NCBI GenBank assembly: GCA_037447655.1
Contig: JBBHKE010003364.1
Span: 507,285-571,284 of the forward strand
Direction of reading: 5' to 3'
DNA from: Zygnema cylindricum
Taxonomy: Eukaryota > Streptophyta > Zygnematophyceae > Zygnematales > Zygnemataceae
Length of the DNA: 64,000 nucleotides
The notes below the pieces were generated by a model. It did not search any database. It had not been told where the DNA came from and saw only the letters and a program-made list of their open reading frames with translations. A program made the translations under genes and the position numbers. Shown piece by piece: positions 56,901-63,715 of this stretch. The first letter of the stretch is position 1; the number at the start of each line of letters is the position of its first letter.

Positions 56901-59900
56901 CCCTCTCCTTCTCCTTCTCCTTCTTCAGAGACACCTGTAGTAGACTTAAGACCTAGACTGGAGAAATCCTCCTCTACTTCCTCTTTCAACCAAACAGAAA
57001 GTATTACGTCGCCAGGAACTCCAGAAAGAGAGAGGGATATGTGGAGTTCCTCTTCAGGCCTTGATAATAATGAGGGAATAACAATGGGAAACTCTACTTC
57101 TCATTTTCGACACAATGGTAATGGAACGGGAGGCAAAGAAGAGTGGGAAAATAATTCCTCGCACTCGGGAAAACCTATGGAAGGTGGTAGTAGTAAAATA
57201 AGGAGTCTTTCTCTTGGCGGGCAAGTAGAAATGTTTGCCCCTACCGCAGTTTGGGCTCCCACTTCTGAAAACGTTGGAGGAAGTTTTATGAGGAGCTTCC
57301 CTGAAACTTCTCCCAATGCCCTTTCTCAAGTTTTCGTGGAGAGAGTGGTAGCGATGCTTTTGGAGTTCTTTTCGAATGCTCCTGAGGAGGCCCAAAACAA
57401 CACACTTCCGGATTTGGTGGCTGCCTTCGGAAGGTCGGTACACCTTACACTGTTATTAGAGGACAGTTTTAGTGTTTTAGTGTTTTCGGGTTTATATTAG
57501 TGTTATTGATTCTAATTCAGTTTCAAATGGCGTGGCTGTTTTTGAATTGTTTGAAGAATTAGCGTTAACAATGAAAACAGTTAGTACTATTTATGCTATC
57601 TTGTGGCCAAAGGTGTCACTTGGCCCGGTTCGGTACGGGCTGGTTCGATTTTATTTTGGGGTCAAACCGAACCAAACCGTTTTAGACCGTGTTTGGAAAT
57701 CCGGAACCATACCAAACCGTCGGATATCACCTATCAGAACTGCTAAACCGTTAAACAGTTCATATTATTTCATAACCCGAAAGAAGCTTCCAAGGGCTTA
57801 GACCCTTAGGGCACTTTTCGGCTTCTTTGACGATGCAAAAAGCAGATGACTCGTCCAAATTTGGGAGTTGATCCAAGAAAACCTTTGACACGCATAAAAC
57901 AACCGTCCAAAAAAAAAAATCTTGAAATGTTTTTGTACTTTCCGTATTTGTTATCCTTTTGTTGGTTTATGCCATGGCGTCAAGCTGTGATTGGCTGAAA
58001 ACTTGAATGGGGCTTACAATCGGTCTGTCGTGCTGTACGACCTTTCTTTGGACCGGAAAGTGCCCTGATGGGGCTAAGCCCTAAGAAATAAGAATAATGG
58101 TAGCAATTTGTACAATGAGCGTACTTTTTTGTACACCTTTTGTTTTTTTCATACTTTCATATTTGCTGGAGATTTATTATCTGGATATGTACCTTTGACC
58201 GTACTTCCGTACAACGGGTTTGGCCTGATGGAACCGAAGCAATCGGTTTCTAAGATTGCTCGGACCAAACCAAATATTATAGTAATAAACATTTGAATCA
58301 TCAAGTTATCTAAAAAGGGTATCGCTCGTATTTTCTGGTCGGTATAGGACAGAAGAATATATTTATATGGAGGTTCCTTTATTGGTTGGTTTATTTATTG
58401 GTTTGTAGTCCTTGTTGACTTTTTATAAAAGCTAGTTTTTATTTTCTAGATGCCTATTTGATCTTAGCCTGTAGCATGGTTCACCCCATTTCTTATCCAT
58501 AAGATTCTTTTTTCATTTCTTTAAACTAGGTTTTTTTATGCTTACCTCTTAAAAACAATGTGGTTTGTTGTTTTGGTTGTTTGCAAAAATGTTTCCGTGA
58601 GCCATATCAACAAATTAAAGTATAATCAAATATAGACCATATTTAGAATCAAATTGCCAAAACGCGGTTGCTGCACTTCAATTTTGTTTCACCCAAAAAA
58701 ATAAAAAAACAAAGCATGCCATTTAAATCAGGTAACTAAAAATTGTTCCTTCTCTGTAAAATTTTGTCCAGCTGAAATTTTTTCATGACACAAATAACAA
58801 ACAGTGAACATTCCTATGGGTATTTTTGTTTGAAAACGGTACTAACATGTCAATTAAAGTACTTCAACTCAAAGCTGGTCGTACTAGATGCCTAAACATA
58901 CAGATTCTAGAAGGCACAATTTACCATTTTAATGATTTATGTGACATATGACTCACCCCAGTTTGGTTCGCTTCACTTTAAATTTGGCACAAACAGAACT
59001 TCTCTCGATACTTTGTAATTGTATGCTTTATACTTCTGTACTGCAACAAACCAATTCAAACTAGGTTTGGCTTAATTGGACTAAGCTAATGTTACAAATT
59101 CGAACCAAATTTGATTGAACCAAATTCTATTGAACAGATACCAAGAAATGCCAAATGTGAATAAAATGGGATCAAACTGTTAATACAGATTATTAAATTG
59201 GACTGCCTAAAAAGTTCAGCGTGGTTTGCAAGTCAGAGAAAAAAAAAATAATAGGGAATTATATTAACACAACACCTTTTTCTTTAAGCTTAACAAGACC
59301 TGAGGTAAGAAAAACCTGGAGAGACTGTATTTTTGACAGAAACTTTCATAAGTAGGACAACTTCCTAGGAGGTGATTTCTCCAGAACTACTCTGTCCATC
59401 ACGTGTCTTTTGCAATGTGGCTCATTGTCTTGTTTAAAAGAAGAACTGAACAGCGAAAAAACAGATTAGTTCCATTCAATTTGTTTCATCCCAAATTGGG
59501 CACAGTGTTACTTAAAAGGGCAAGAGAAACAGGCATTGAATTAGTGTCATTAACGGTAATAACGATTCACGGTGTAGGTGACTTTTTAAGAACTTTTTTA
59601 TAATTTCCCTTTATTGATTGTGATGTTAACAATGAAGTTTTTTTTGTTTAGGGATGGTTTAAAGGAAGGAATCCTTTAGTTGTTTAGACTGGTTAAGAAG
59701 TTAACTACTTTGTTTAGAATTCCCTTACTTCATTACCTTGTTTGGACTTCACAATGTCTATTAGTTGTTTATCAAACATTTAGTCGTTGAATATTGAAGA
59801 TAGACAAAAGTTATGAAATTGATTAAAACCAACTCTGATGATTATGTTGATTGACTTGTCGACTTCTGTATTTTTGTTGAGAATTTTGCCAAATACACTG

Positions 59901-62900
59901 TAGGTCTTTCAATATGGAACTTTTTTTGTGATTCCCTTTTTGCTCAGTAATTAATTGAGAACTCACTCACAAAAGGTCTTGCTGACAGAAAATCATAGTT
60001 CTTTTCAGCAATTTTTTTCACAATGTGCTTTCTGAGTCTCTTTTACCCAAAAACACCCATTAAGATCCTTTTGTACTTTTGACACAGTGAAAATAGCATC
60101 ATTGACCACATTTTGTTGTATTTTTCATGGGTACACCCTTTTTGAATTCCCTACAATGGCTCAAACAAAAAAAGAGAGAAAAACTTTTTGTCTGTATGCT
60201 CATATATCTGATTCAAGTAAATCATATCCTTTCTGATAACTTTCTGAAGTGGTTTTCCATGTTTCCTGATTTCTTTTTATGTTCTAATTTCTTCTCAATT
60301 TCTAATTTCCCTTTTTTTTTAAATTGTGATTTTGTCTGGGAACCCGTTTTCAAAAAAACAGATGTATGGCGGTGCGACGTGACAGTCCTGATTCTCAACT
60401 TTGGAGGACATCTCTTGCGGCTTTAACTGCAGTTCTCGACACAACCATGGTTACCGATTCCTCTGTCTCTCCTCCCTCTCCCTCGTCTACTTACACTCAA
60501 TCTTCTCTCTCCTCGCTTTCTCCCGGAAGACCATTGGGCAAAGATGAGAAGGAGAGAGACGCAGAGGGAGGAGGAGGAGGACATTCAGGAGGACGACGAA
60601 TAAGACTTTGGAGAGAACTCGCGGACCTTTTTGAAAAGTTTTTAGTTGGAGCTTGTGGGAGGGCGGTAATGTTACCAGGGGGACAACCGATGCCTTTGGA
60701 AATTATTAAAGGAGATGAAGCTTTGGAAGGTTTACTTATGAACACACTTTGCAAGTCAGTATTGGCAAGAAGTTCCGATGCTCCTAATGAGGTAAAGTTC
60801 TCATGAAGTACAAAGATCACCATCATCGTTTCATTTTCTTTTTGGTTTTCATTTTCGTTTTCGTTTTGTTTTGTCTTTTTTTCAATGTTTTCAAACTTGT
60901 TCATTGTGTTTTGTTTTTTTTTTTTTTTACAGAAAGTCGCGTGTTTTAACTTTTTTTAATGTTTTTTAATGTTTTTTTTAAATATTTCCTATGTTTCTGA
61001 GTATGTTTTGTTTTCGGTTTCTCCTTTTGCTATCTTGTGTCTGTTTTGACATGGTTCTCGTTTTCATTTTCAATTTCTTTGTTCTGTTCTTTAATGTTGT
61101 TTTTTAAACTTATTTTCTAATTTTGTTTTTCTTTACTTTTTCTATTTCTTTCGTGTGTTTTTCGTCTGGCGCATGAAACTTTGTCTTGTGAACAATTACC
61201 GACCTTTTGTTTCTTTCTTTCATATTGTTTTTTTTTCTTTTTGATTTTATGTTTTTTAATTTTATTGTTCTCATTTCATGTGTTTTGCCAGGTGAAACTT
61301 AGTCTTGTGACAGTGTTCTTTGATAGTGAAATCTAAATTTGTTTTAGATTTCGTTTTTCTTATCATTTTTCGTGTGTATTGTTTGTATTTGACACCGGAG
61401 ACAGGTGTCAACTCCTTAATATTGATTTTGTAATGTTGTTTTCCAAATTTGTTCTTTAATATCATTTTTTAAATTGGTTCTGTAAATTTGTTCTTTAACA
61501 TTGTTCATTAATTTTGTTCTTTGATTTTTTCTTTTAAACGTGGTTTTTTGCCTATGTTTTCCTTTTCTTTCCTTTTTTATGTGTCTCACAGGTGAAACTT
61601 CGTCTTGTGAACTGTTGCCGATCTTCTGTTTTGTACTTTAATAACAGTTTTTAACTTTGTTCTTTAATGTTTCATTTTGATGTTGTTGTTTTTTCTCTTT
61701 TGCCAGGTGAAGCTTCGTCTTGTGACGGTTGTCGACCGCTGTGCTGCGAGAACTTCTGCCCTCCCATTGGCCAGCGCCTCCCTCCTGCCCCCCCACTGTG
61801 GGAGGTTCTCTCTCCTCTCTCTCCTGCGACTGTTCGAGCTCAGTAGGTGCGCCACACTTGCCACGATGCACAGTAGTTAGTGTGGACCACAGAAGGCACT
61901 AATTTTCTCTGTTTTGATGTAGAGAAAAGGTTCTCTTTCTCTTCCCTATTGACTTGCTCTTTTTCTTCTACTTCCTTTGGTCCTTTGCTGTCTATCTTCT
62001 ATCCATCCACCGACCATTATCCATTCCGTCTATTGATTCCCTTCCATTCCATTCCCTTCCCCTTCCCGTTCCTCTTCCTCTTTTCCTTCCCGTTCCTCCT
62101 CCTTTTGTCACCCCTATCGCCTTGAGCTCAACAAGTTGGCATTCCCTCCATCGTTAGTGTGGAGAACATTCATTACCAATCATGATTTCTTTACAATTTT
62201 TCTTTTATTTTTAGTAGATTAGTGTAGATCGGTTTTTTTTAAATAGGAAACCGTTCAACACAACATCCACCATAAAACCAGTATGGGTCACACTAATGTT
62301 TTTAATTATTTTATTTTCATCATTATATTTAGTGATCATACAAATGAAAGTTATAGTATTATGTTTTTGAATCGTATTTTGTTGTTGTGTATTTTATGGG
62401 AGGAGAGGAGGAGATCTGGTTGTTTGACTGGAGGAGGAAGAGGTGGGAAAACGAGAGGGAGGGGTGAAGAGGAAGGAGGGAAAGAAATAGGGTGACAAAA
62501 GAGGGAGGGAAAGTGAAGAAGCGAGGAGGAAAGAGGACGACGAGAGAGGAGAGGGTGAAGAGGAGAAGGGGGAGAAAAGGGAGAGAAAAAAGTGGGAGAG
62601 AGGGGAATAGAAATAGTTTTGAATACCTTTGACTTAGGAATAATGTTTAAAGATTTTCTTCCCTTTTTGCAAGGAATTACTAAAACCCGCTTCTGGCAAC
62701 TGAATCGAACTGAGCTGAATTGAACCGAACAGAACTGTGAAAAAACTGAACTGAACTGAAAAAAACGGAACTAAACAGAACTGAATAGTATTGGACTGAA
62801 CTGAATTGTGTGGGTGGTTCTATGTGAGTGAGGCAGTTGGGGCGACCCTTCTGACACAGTGGAGACATCGAAAGTGAGTGTTGGGAGAACGGCTCTCCCT

Positions 62901-63715
62901 CTCTTGGTCAAACGATGTGAGACTATACTTCAAAAATATGTCCAGGATTCGGAGAAATACGGTGAGAATACAAAAAAAAAATTGAGTCCCTCTGGTTTTG
63001 TCATGGGTTTAGAATTTTTTAGGGTTTTTCAGGAATTTCTCTTGTGATTGTTGGTTTTTTTCTTTTCTGAATTTCCTTTTTGGGATTTTTAGGAACATAA
63101 GCTTTTACCGCTTCTCCTTTTGGAAAAGGTGAAAGCAATGTAAAAGAAGTTGCCTTTTTTTTCTTATGAGATTGTTTTTATTTTTCCGATTGTCTTTATT
63201 TTCGGACCATTTTCACCTTCCAATCGTTTTTATCTTTCACTGTTTTTTTCTTCCGACTGTTTTTCTTTTTTTTATTTTCCCATTGTACTGATTGTGTTAT
63301 TATATGTCGAATCCTTTTTCGGATTTTCAGGAATTGAAGCTTTACCGACGGTTCGTTTGGAGGAAGTAAAAGTAACTTTAAAAGAATTGGAAAAACTTGT
63401 CCTCCATCCTAAAGTCGCAGAAAGTCTCGATATTCCTATCCATCATCAAACTACGGAGGGAGAAGGAGGGATAGCGAAGGGAGGAGTGTCAGAGAGAGAG
63501 GGCGGAGGAGTGACCGAGAGAGGTGGAGGGATGCAGAGAGGAGGAGGAGGAGGTGGAAGGGGAGGAGGAGGAGGAGGAGGAGGGAGTCTTTTTGGAGTGT
63601 TATTAGGGGAAAACGCAAAGGAGAGGTTTTTGGATAAAGAGGGAAGGCAATTGGGATGGAGAAGAGCCCATTTGATGCTTCTTTATGGAACGATAATTGA
63701 ACTCTCTACAACAAG
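27820..63715 (+). CDS. MON2: MON2 homologue, Arf-GEF-related Golgi/endosome scaffold (3' end beyond window)
   Basis: Forty exons join in phase into about 1,935 codons. Order of domains: an N-terminal DCB-type helical region (residues 1-250; [39 protein letters not shown]), a Sec7_N/HUS-like region (about 250-550; [45 protein letters not shown]), HEAT-like helical repeats, and a Mon2 C-terminal region. There is no Sec7 catalytic domain, as in the family. In yeast and animals MON2 works with Dop1/Dopey in trans-Golgi and endosome recycling, and a conserved role is inferred here. The sequence follows plant MON2 far more closely than animal MON2. It is longer than the roughly 1,630 residues I recall for Arabidopsis because of low-complexity insertions in exons 24, 36, 37 and 40. 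All introns are GT-AG. The terminal exon or exons are missing after 63,715. Confidence 0.95.
28005..28165 (+). repeat. ACAGGTACAAT array after the exon 1 donor
   Basis: About ten CAGGTR words occur in 10-13 bp units in the first 240 bases of intron 1. Each resembles a 5' splice site. The duplicate at 1,862-2,240 carries a longer, diverged version. Confidence 0.75.
30425..30507 (+). repeat. (CT)36 followed by C11 near the exon 2 acceptor
   Basis: A pure CT run at 30,425-30,496 and a C run at 30,497-30,507 end 51 bases before exon 2, so they may form or extend its polypyrimidine tract. Length polymorphism is likely. Confidence 0.9.
30559..30744 (+). CDS. MON2: MON2 exon 2
   Basis: Residues 37-98 ([16 protein letters not shown] to QILTTLRE), acceptor GCAG, donor GTTTGT, phase 0 to 0. 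It is the most strongly conserved DCB segment. Confidence 0.93.
31005..31260. mobile_element. CACCG-family MITE fragments in intron 2
   Basis: A left end TACACCGTGAATCACTACTGAC lies at about 31,222. Upstream sequence (GAGGACTGTTTTAGTGTTAATAAT, ATGATGTGGATGATTT) matches the 54,570-54,660 element. No complete element can be delimited. Confidence 0.5.
32399..32488 (+). CDS. MON2: MON2 exon 3
   Basis: Residues 99-128 ([18 protein letters not shown] to FPKDE), flanked by TTTTCCAG and GTATGA, phase 0 to 0. Confidence 0.92.
33068..33141 (+). CDS. MON2: MON2 exon 4
   Basis: Residues 129-153 ([15 protein letters not shown]), ending with a split Ser codon (AG|C). Donor GTAATG. Confidence 0.92.
33401..33556 (+). 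CDS. MON2: MON2 exon 5
   Basis: Residues 153-205. [18 protein letters not shown] is conserved; the following [12 protein letters not shown] stretch is variable. It ends with a split Arg codon. Confidence 0.92.
34252..34387 (+). CDS. MON2: MON2 exon 6
   Basis: Residues 205-250 ([20 protein letters not shown] near the end), phase 0 at the donor GTAATT. Confidence 0.92.
34929..34984 (+). CDS. MON2: MON2 exon 7
   Basis: Residues 251-269 ([18 protein letters not shown]), split Glu codon GA|G, donor GTAAGT. Confidence 0.92.
35049..35232. repeat. CT-rich simple repeats in intron 7
   Basis: A (TC)n run at 35,049-35,098 and related pyrimidine-rich sequence to 35,220 include two copies of TGCGATGA(C)CATCGGTTTCTC-like sequence. 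Confidence 0.75.
35837..35891 (+). CDS. MON2: MON2 exon 8
   Basis: Residues 269-287 ([18 protein letters not shown]), acceptor CTGCAG, donor GTCTGT. Confidence 0.92.
36414..36470 (+). CDS. MON2: MON2 exon 9
   Basis: Residues 288-306 ([19 protein letters not shown]), phase 0 to 0. Confidence 0.92.
36905..37006 (+). CDS. MON2: MON2 exon 10
   Basis: Residues 307-340 ([18 protein letters not shown] to MTTECE), donor GTAGGT. The acceptor is set at TCAG|ATC; an alternative AG two codons upstream (start 36,899) also keeps frame. Confidence 0.85.
37693..37773 (+). CDS. MON2: MON2 exon 11
   Basis: Residues 341-367 ([20 protein letters not shown] then MVLEVLR), donor GTAAGT. It is among the most conserved segments. 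Confidence 0.93.
38140..38192 (+). CDS. MON2: MON2 exon 12
   Basis: Residues 368-385 ([17 protein letters not shown]), split Met codon AT|G, donor GTTAGT. Confidence 0.92.
39034..39103 (+). CDS. MON2: MON2 exon 13
   Basis: Residues 385-408 ([19 protein letters not shown] then QSVQ), acceptor GACAG, donor GTGGAA. Phase from the split Met codon fixes this acceptor. Confidence 0.9.
39367..39430 (+). CDS. MON2: MON2 exon 14
   Basis: Residues 409-430 ([16 protein letters not shown]), split Gly codon, donor GTAGGT. Confidence 0.92.
39857..40005 (+). CDS. MON2: MON2 exon 15
   Basis: Residues 430-479 ([10 protein letters not shown].., [18 protein letters not shown].., TDEAVEEGE), phase 0 at donor GTAGGG. 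Confidence 0.93.
40051..40267. mobile_element. TACACC MITE, 217 bp, in intron 15
   Basis: The ends TACACCATTAATCACTATTAG and CTAATAGCGCTCCACGGTGTA are near-inverses and TA is present on both sides. The left end lies 46 bases after the exon 15 donor. Confidence 0.75.
40499..40641 (+). CDS. MON2: MON2 exon 16
   Basis: Residues 480-527 (LDSPQSECL.. to [14 protein letters not shown]), split Arg codon AG|A. Confidence 0.92.
41147..41204 (+). CDS. MON2: MON2 exon 17
   Basis: Residues 527-546 ([19 protein letters not shown]), donor GTATGT. Confidence 0.93.
41779..41966. mobile_element. TACTGCC-type MITE, about 188 bp, in intron 17
   Basis: The left end TACTGCCCATCGCTATTCG and the right end CTAATAGTGATGGCAGTTGTA are imperfect inverses. 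It is a subfamily of the TACACCG elements. Confidence 0.65.
42104..42201 (+). CDS. MON2: MON2 exon 18
   Basis: Residues 547-579 ([20 protein letters not shown]..), split Ser codon, donor GTAAAT. Confidence 0.92.
42718..42883 (+). CDS. MON2: MON2 exon 19
   Basis: Residues 579-634. The first third ([12 protein letters not shown]) is variable; [19 protein letters not shown] and LGPSWAL are conserved. Confidence 0.92.
43279..43338 (+). CDS. MON2: MON2 exon 20
   Basis: Residues 635-654 ([20 protein letters not shown]), phase 0 to 0, donor GTGAGT. Confidence 0.93.
43986..44072 (+). CDS. MON2: MON2 exon 21
   Basis: Residues 655-683 ([12 protein letters not shown].. to [11 protein letters not shown]), phase 0 to 0. 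Confidence 0.91.
44567..44662. repeat. GAGAGGTTT minisatellite in intron 21
   Basis: About ten 9-10 bp units of GAGAGGTTT / GAGAGGCT follow one another. Non-coding. Confidence 0.8.
45448..45667 (+). CDS. MON2: MON2 exon 22
   Basis: Residues 684-757 ([20 protein letters not shown].., a Gly/Ser-rich insert, then [16 protein letters not shown]), donor GTAAGC. Confidence 0.92.
45690..45800. repeat. CTTTTTGTAAGA short tandem repeats in intron 22
   Basis: Four or five units of about 17-18 bp containing CCTTTTTGTAAG or TTTCGTAAGG begin soon after the donor. Confidence 0.6.
46091..46134 (+). CDS. MON2: MON2 exon 23
   Basis: Residues 757-771 ([15 protein letters not shown]), acceptor TTGCAG, donor GTGAGG. 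Confidence 0.9.
46651..47049 (+). CDS. MON2: MON2 exon 24
   Basis: Residues 772-904. [20 protein letters not shown] and LRILLHVLE are conserved. Between them is a charged, purine-rich insertion ([11 protein letters not shown]) that looks like a repeat expansion kept in frame. Confidence 0.93.
47822..47874 (+). CDS. MON2: MON2 exon 25
   Basis: Residues 905-922 ([17 protein letters not shown]), TAG acceptor after a T-rich tract, donor GTGGTC. Confidence 0.92.
48384..48432 (+). CDS. MON2: MON2 exon 26
   Basis: Residues 922-938 ([16 protein letters not shown]), donor GTATGC. Confidence 0.9.
49126..49184 (+). CDS. MON2: MON2 exon 27
   Basis: Residues 939-958 ([19 protein letters not shown]), split Met codon, donor GTGGGT. 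Confidence 0.91.
49454..49593 (+). CDS. MON2: MON2 exon 28
   Basis: Residues 958-1005 ([20 protein letters not shown].., [12 protein letters not shown]), donor GTATGC. Confidence 0.93.
50115..50335 (+). CDS. MON2: MON2 exon 29
   Basis: Residues 1005-1078: a lysine-rich variable start, then [19 protein letters not shown] and DERPE. The acceptor is TAGCAG, a NAGNAG site. Use of the first AG (start 50,112) would add one residue without changing frame. Confidence 0.88.
50954..51082 (+). CDS. MON2: MON2 exon 30
   Basis: Residues 1079-1121 ([20 protein letters not shown].., [10 protein letters not shown]), phase 0 to 0. Confidence 0.93.
51540..51625 (+). CDS. MON2: MON2 exon 31
   Basis: Residues 1122-1150 ([20 protein letters not shown] then MLVHH), split Ser codon AG|T. 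Confidence 0.93.
51815..52012. mobile_element. CACCG-related MITE, about 198 bp, in intron 31
   Basis: The left end TTTACCATCCGTCGCTATTAG and the right end CTAATGGCGACGAGCTGTGTA are imperfect inverses, with TTAGAGTTA-type inner ends. Confidence 0.6.
52630..52795. mobile_element. CACTGCCC-type MITE fragment in intron 31
   Basis: A clear left end CCACTGCCCATCGCTATTATAG at about 52,637 is followed by AATCACTCTAATTC. The right end is not recognisable. Confidence 0.5.
53176..53291 (+). CDS. MON2: MON2 exon 32
   Basis: Residues 1150-1189 ([18 protein letters not shown].., [14 protein letters not shown]). The donor AAAAAG|GTTTTT is weak, but it is the only GT that restores frame with exon 33. Confidence 0.88.
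53858..53945. repeat. (TA)n tract in intron 32
   Basis: TATATACATATATATGTATA-type alternating sequence; likely polymorphic. The reading frame across it is an artefact. Confidence 0.9.
54189..54301 (+). CDS. MON2: MON2 exon 33
   Basis: Residues 1189-1226 ([19 protein letters not shown] to LHTHAPK), donor GTAAAC. Confidence 0.92.
54310..54500. repeat. CT-rich tract in intron 33
   Basis: CCCTCCCTTCC-type pyrimidine-rich sequence begins eight bases after the exon 33 donor. Confidence 0.8.
54550..54766. mobile_element. CACCG-family MITE, about 217 bp, in intron 33
   Basis: The right end CTAATAGTGAGTGACGGTGTA is clear. The left end ACCGCACGGTGCGAAGCTC is degenerate. The interior shares GAGGACTGTTTTA and GATGATGTGGACGATTT with 31,020-31,085. 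Confidence 0.6.
55158..55359. mobile_element. CACTGCCCA MITE, 202 bp, in intron 33
   Basis: The ends CACTGCCCATCGCTATT and AATAACGTTGGGCAGTG are inverses with two mismatches. The left flank is TA, the right flank AA. Confidence 0.75.
55640..55763 (+). CDS. MON2: MON2 exon 34
   Basis: Residues 1227-1268 ([19 protein letters not shown].., [11 protein letters not shown]), split Gly codon, donor GTGAGT. Confidence 0.92.
55840..56100. repeat. GA-rich tract with GACACAGTGGGGAGATA repeats, intron 34
   Basis: Purine-rich sequence includes three copies of GAGACACAGTGGGGAG spaced about 25-30 bp near 55,890-55,965. Confidence 0.8.
56134..56258 (+). CDS. MON2: MON2 exon 35
   Basis: Residues 1268-1309 ([20 protein letters not shown].. 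to EAPAYA), donor GTCAGT. Confidence 0.91.
56634..57433 (+). CDS. MON2: MON2 exon 36 (largest exon)
   Basis: Residues 1310-1576. [20 protein letters not shown] and [11 protein letters not shown] are conserved at the start. A long Ser/Pro-rich, presumably disordered insertion (residues about 1,385-1,500; SPSPSPSP) follows. Conserved sequence resumes with [20 protein letters not shown] and LPDLVAAFG. It ends with a split Arg codon AG|A, donor GTCGGT. Confidence 0.93.
57439..57600. mobile_element. TACACC element end beside the exon 36 donor
   Basis: TACACCTTACACTGTTATTAG starts at 57,439, five bases after the donor GT begins. It is followed by GTGTTATTGATTCTAATTC-type inner sequence. The far end is not clear; a GAATTAGCGTTAACA word lies near 57,555. 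Confidence 0.5.
57600..58290. mobile_element. Element rich in GAACCAAACCG words with nested insertion, intron 36
   Basis: GCCCGGTTCGGTACGGGC, AAACCGAACCAAACCG and GGACCAAACCAAA words flank an inserted element (57,793-58,082). Similar words recur at 59,040-59,130. Termini are unresolved. Confidence 0.4.
57793..58082. mobile_element. MITE of about 290 bp, TIR AGGGCTTAG..GGGCACTTT, in intron 36
   Basis: The left arm AGGGCTTAGACCCTTAGGGC and the right arm GCCCTGATGGGGCTAAGCCCT are inverse repeats continuing inward as ACTTTTCGG / CCGGAAAGT. The following TAA suggests a PIF-like target, but the left TAA is not intact. Confidence 0.6.
58291..60361 (+). other. Remainder of MON2 intron 36
   Basis: No exon or gene is seen. 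A solo CACCG-family right end (GGTAATAACGATTCACGGTGTA) lies at about 59,555-59,577. T-rich sequence precedes the acceptor AACAG at 60,361. Confidence 0.6.
60362..60791 (+). CDS. MON2: MON2 exon 37
   Basis: Residues 1576-1719. [19 protein letters not shown] continues the conserved AFGRCM block across the junction. A Ser-rich and acidic/Gly insertion follows, then [20 protein letters not shown] and [10 protein letters not shown]. Confidence 0.93.
61171..61628 (+). pseudogene. Three ghost copies of the exon 38 start in intron 37
   Basis: GTGAAACTT(A/C)GTCTTGTGA, each after a CAG, occurs at 61,292 and 61,592. An eroded form (CATGAAACTTTGTCTTGTGA) lies at 61,173. True exon 38 begins GTGAAGCTTCGTCTTGTGA. 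The 61,592 copy keeps ACTGTTGCCGATC, matching GGTTGTCGACC of the exon. The first two frames break soon after the shared segment. Confidence 0.8.
61707..61846 (+). CDS. MON2: MON2 exon 38
   Basis: Residues 1720-1766 ([37 protein letters not shown]), split Ser codon AG|T, donor GTGCGC. Three decayed copies of its first bases precede it. Confidence 0.92.
62395..62615. repeat. GA-rich tract in intron 38
   Basis: GGAGGAAGAGG-type purine-rich low-complexity sequence. Confidence 0.8.
62695..62815. repeat. GAACTGAACTGAA short repeat in intron 38
   Basis: Repeated (A)ACTGAACTGAA / GAACCGAACAGAACTG pentamer-based units form a degenerate microsatellite. Confidence 0.8.
62837..62961 (+). CDS. MON2: MON2 exon 39
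   Basis: Residues 1766-1808 ([20 protein letters not shown].., [15 protein letters not shown]), split Gly codon, donor GTGAGA. The acceptor GGCAG is fixed by phase. Confidence 0.9.
63093..63152 (+). pseudogene. Ghost copy of the exon 40 start in intron 39
   Basis: TTTTTGGGATTTTTAG|GAAC..AAGCTTTTACCG..TCCTTTTGGAAAAGGTGAAAGCAATGTAAAAGAAG parallels the true junction TTTTTCGGATTTTCAG|GAATTGAAGCTTTACCG..CGTTTGGAGGAAGTAAAAGTAACTTTAAAAGAA. Its reading frame is broken. It lies 240 bases upstream of the real exon. Confidence 0.75.
63331..63715 (+). CDS. MON2: MON2 exon 40
   Basis: Residues 1808-1936 ([18 protein letters not shown].., a Gly/Arg/Glu low-complexity block with eight glycines in a row, then [20 protein letters not shown] and IELSTT), split codon AG|, donor GTGAGA. 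The next exon is outside the window. Confidence 0.92.

Noticed and set aside
27820-63715. Annotation as a BIG/GBF Arf-GEF
   Set aside because: No Sec7 domain is present, and the segment order and specific blocks match MON2 rather than the catalytic Arf-GEFs.
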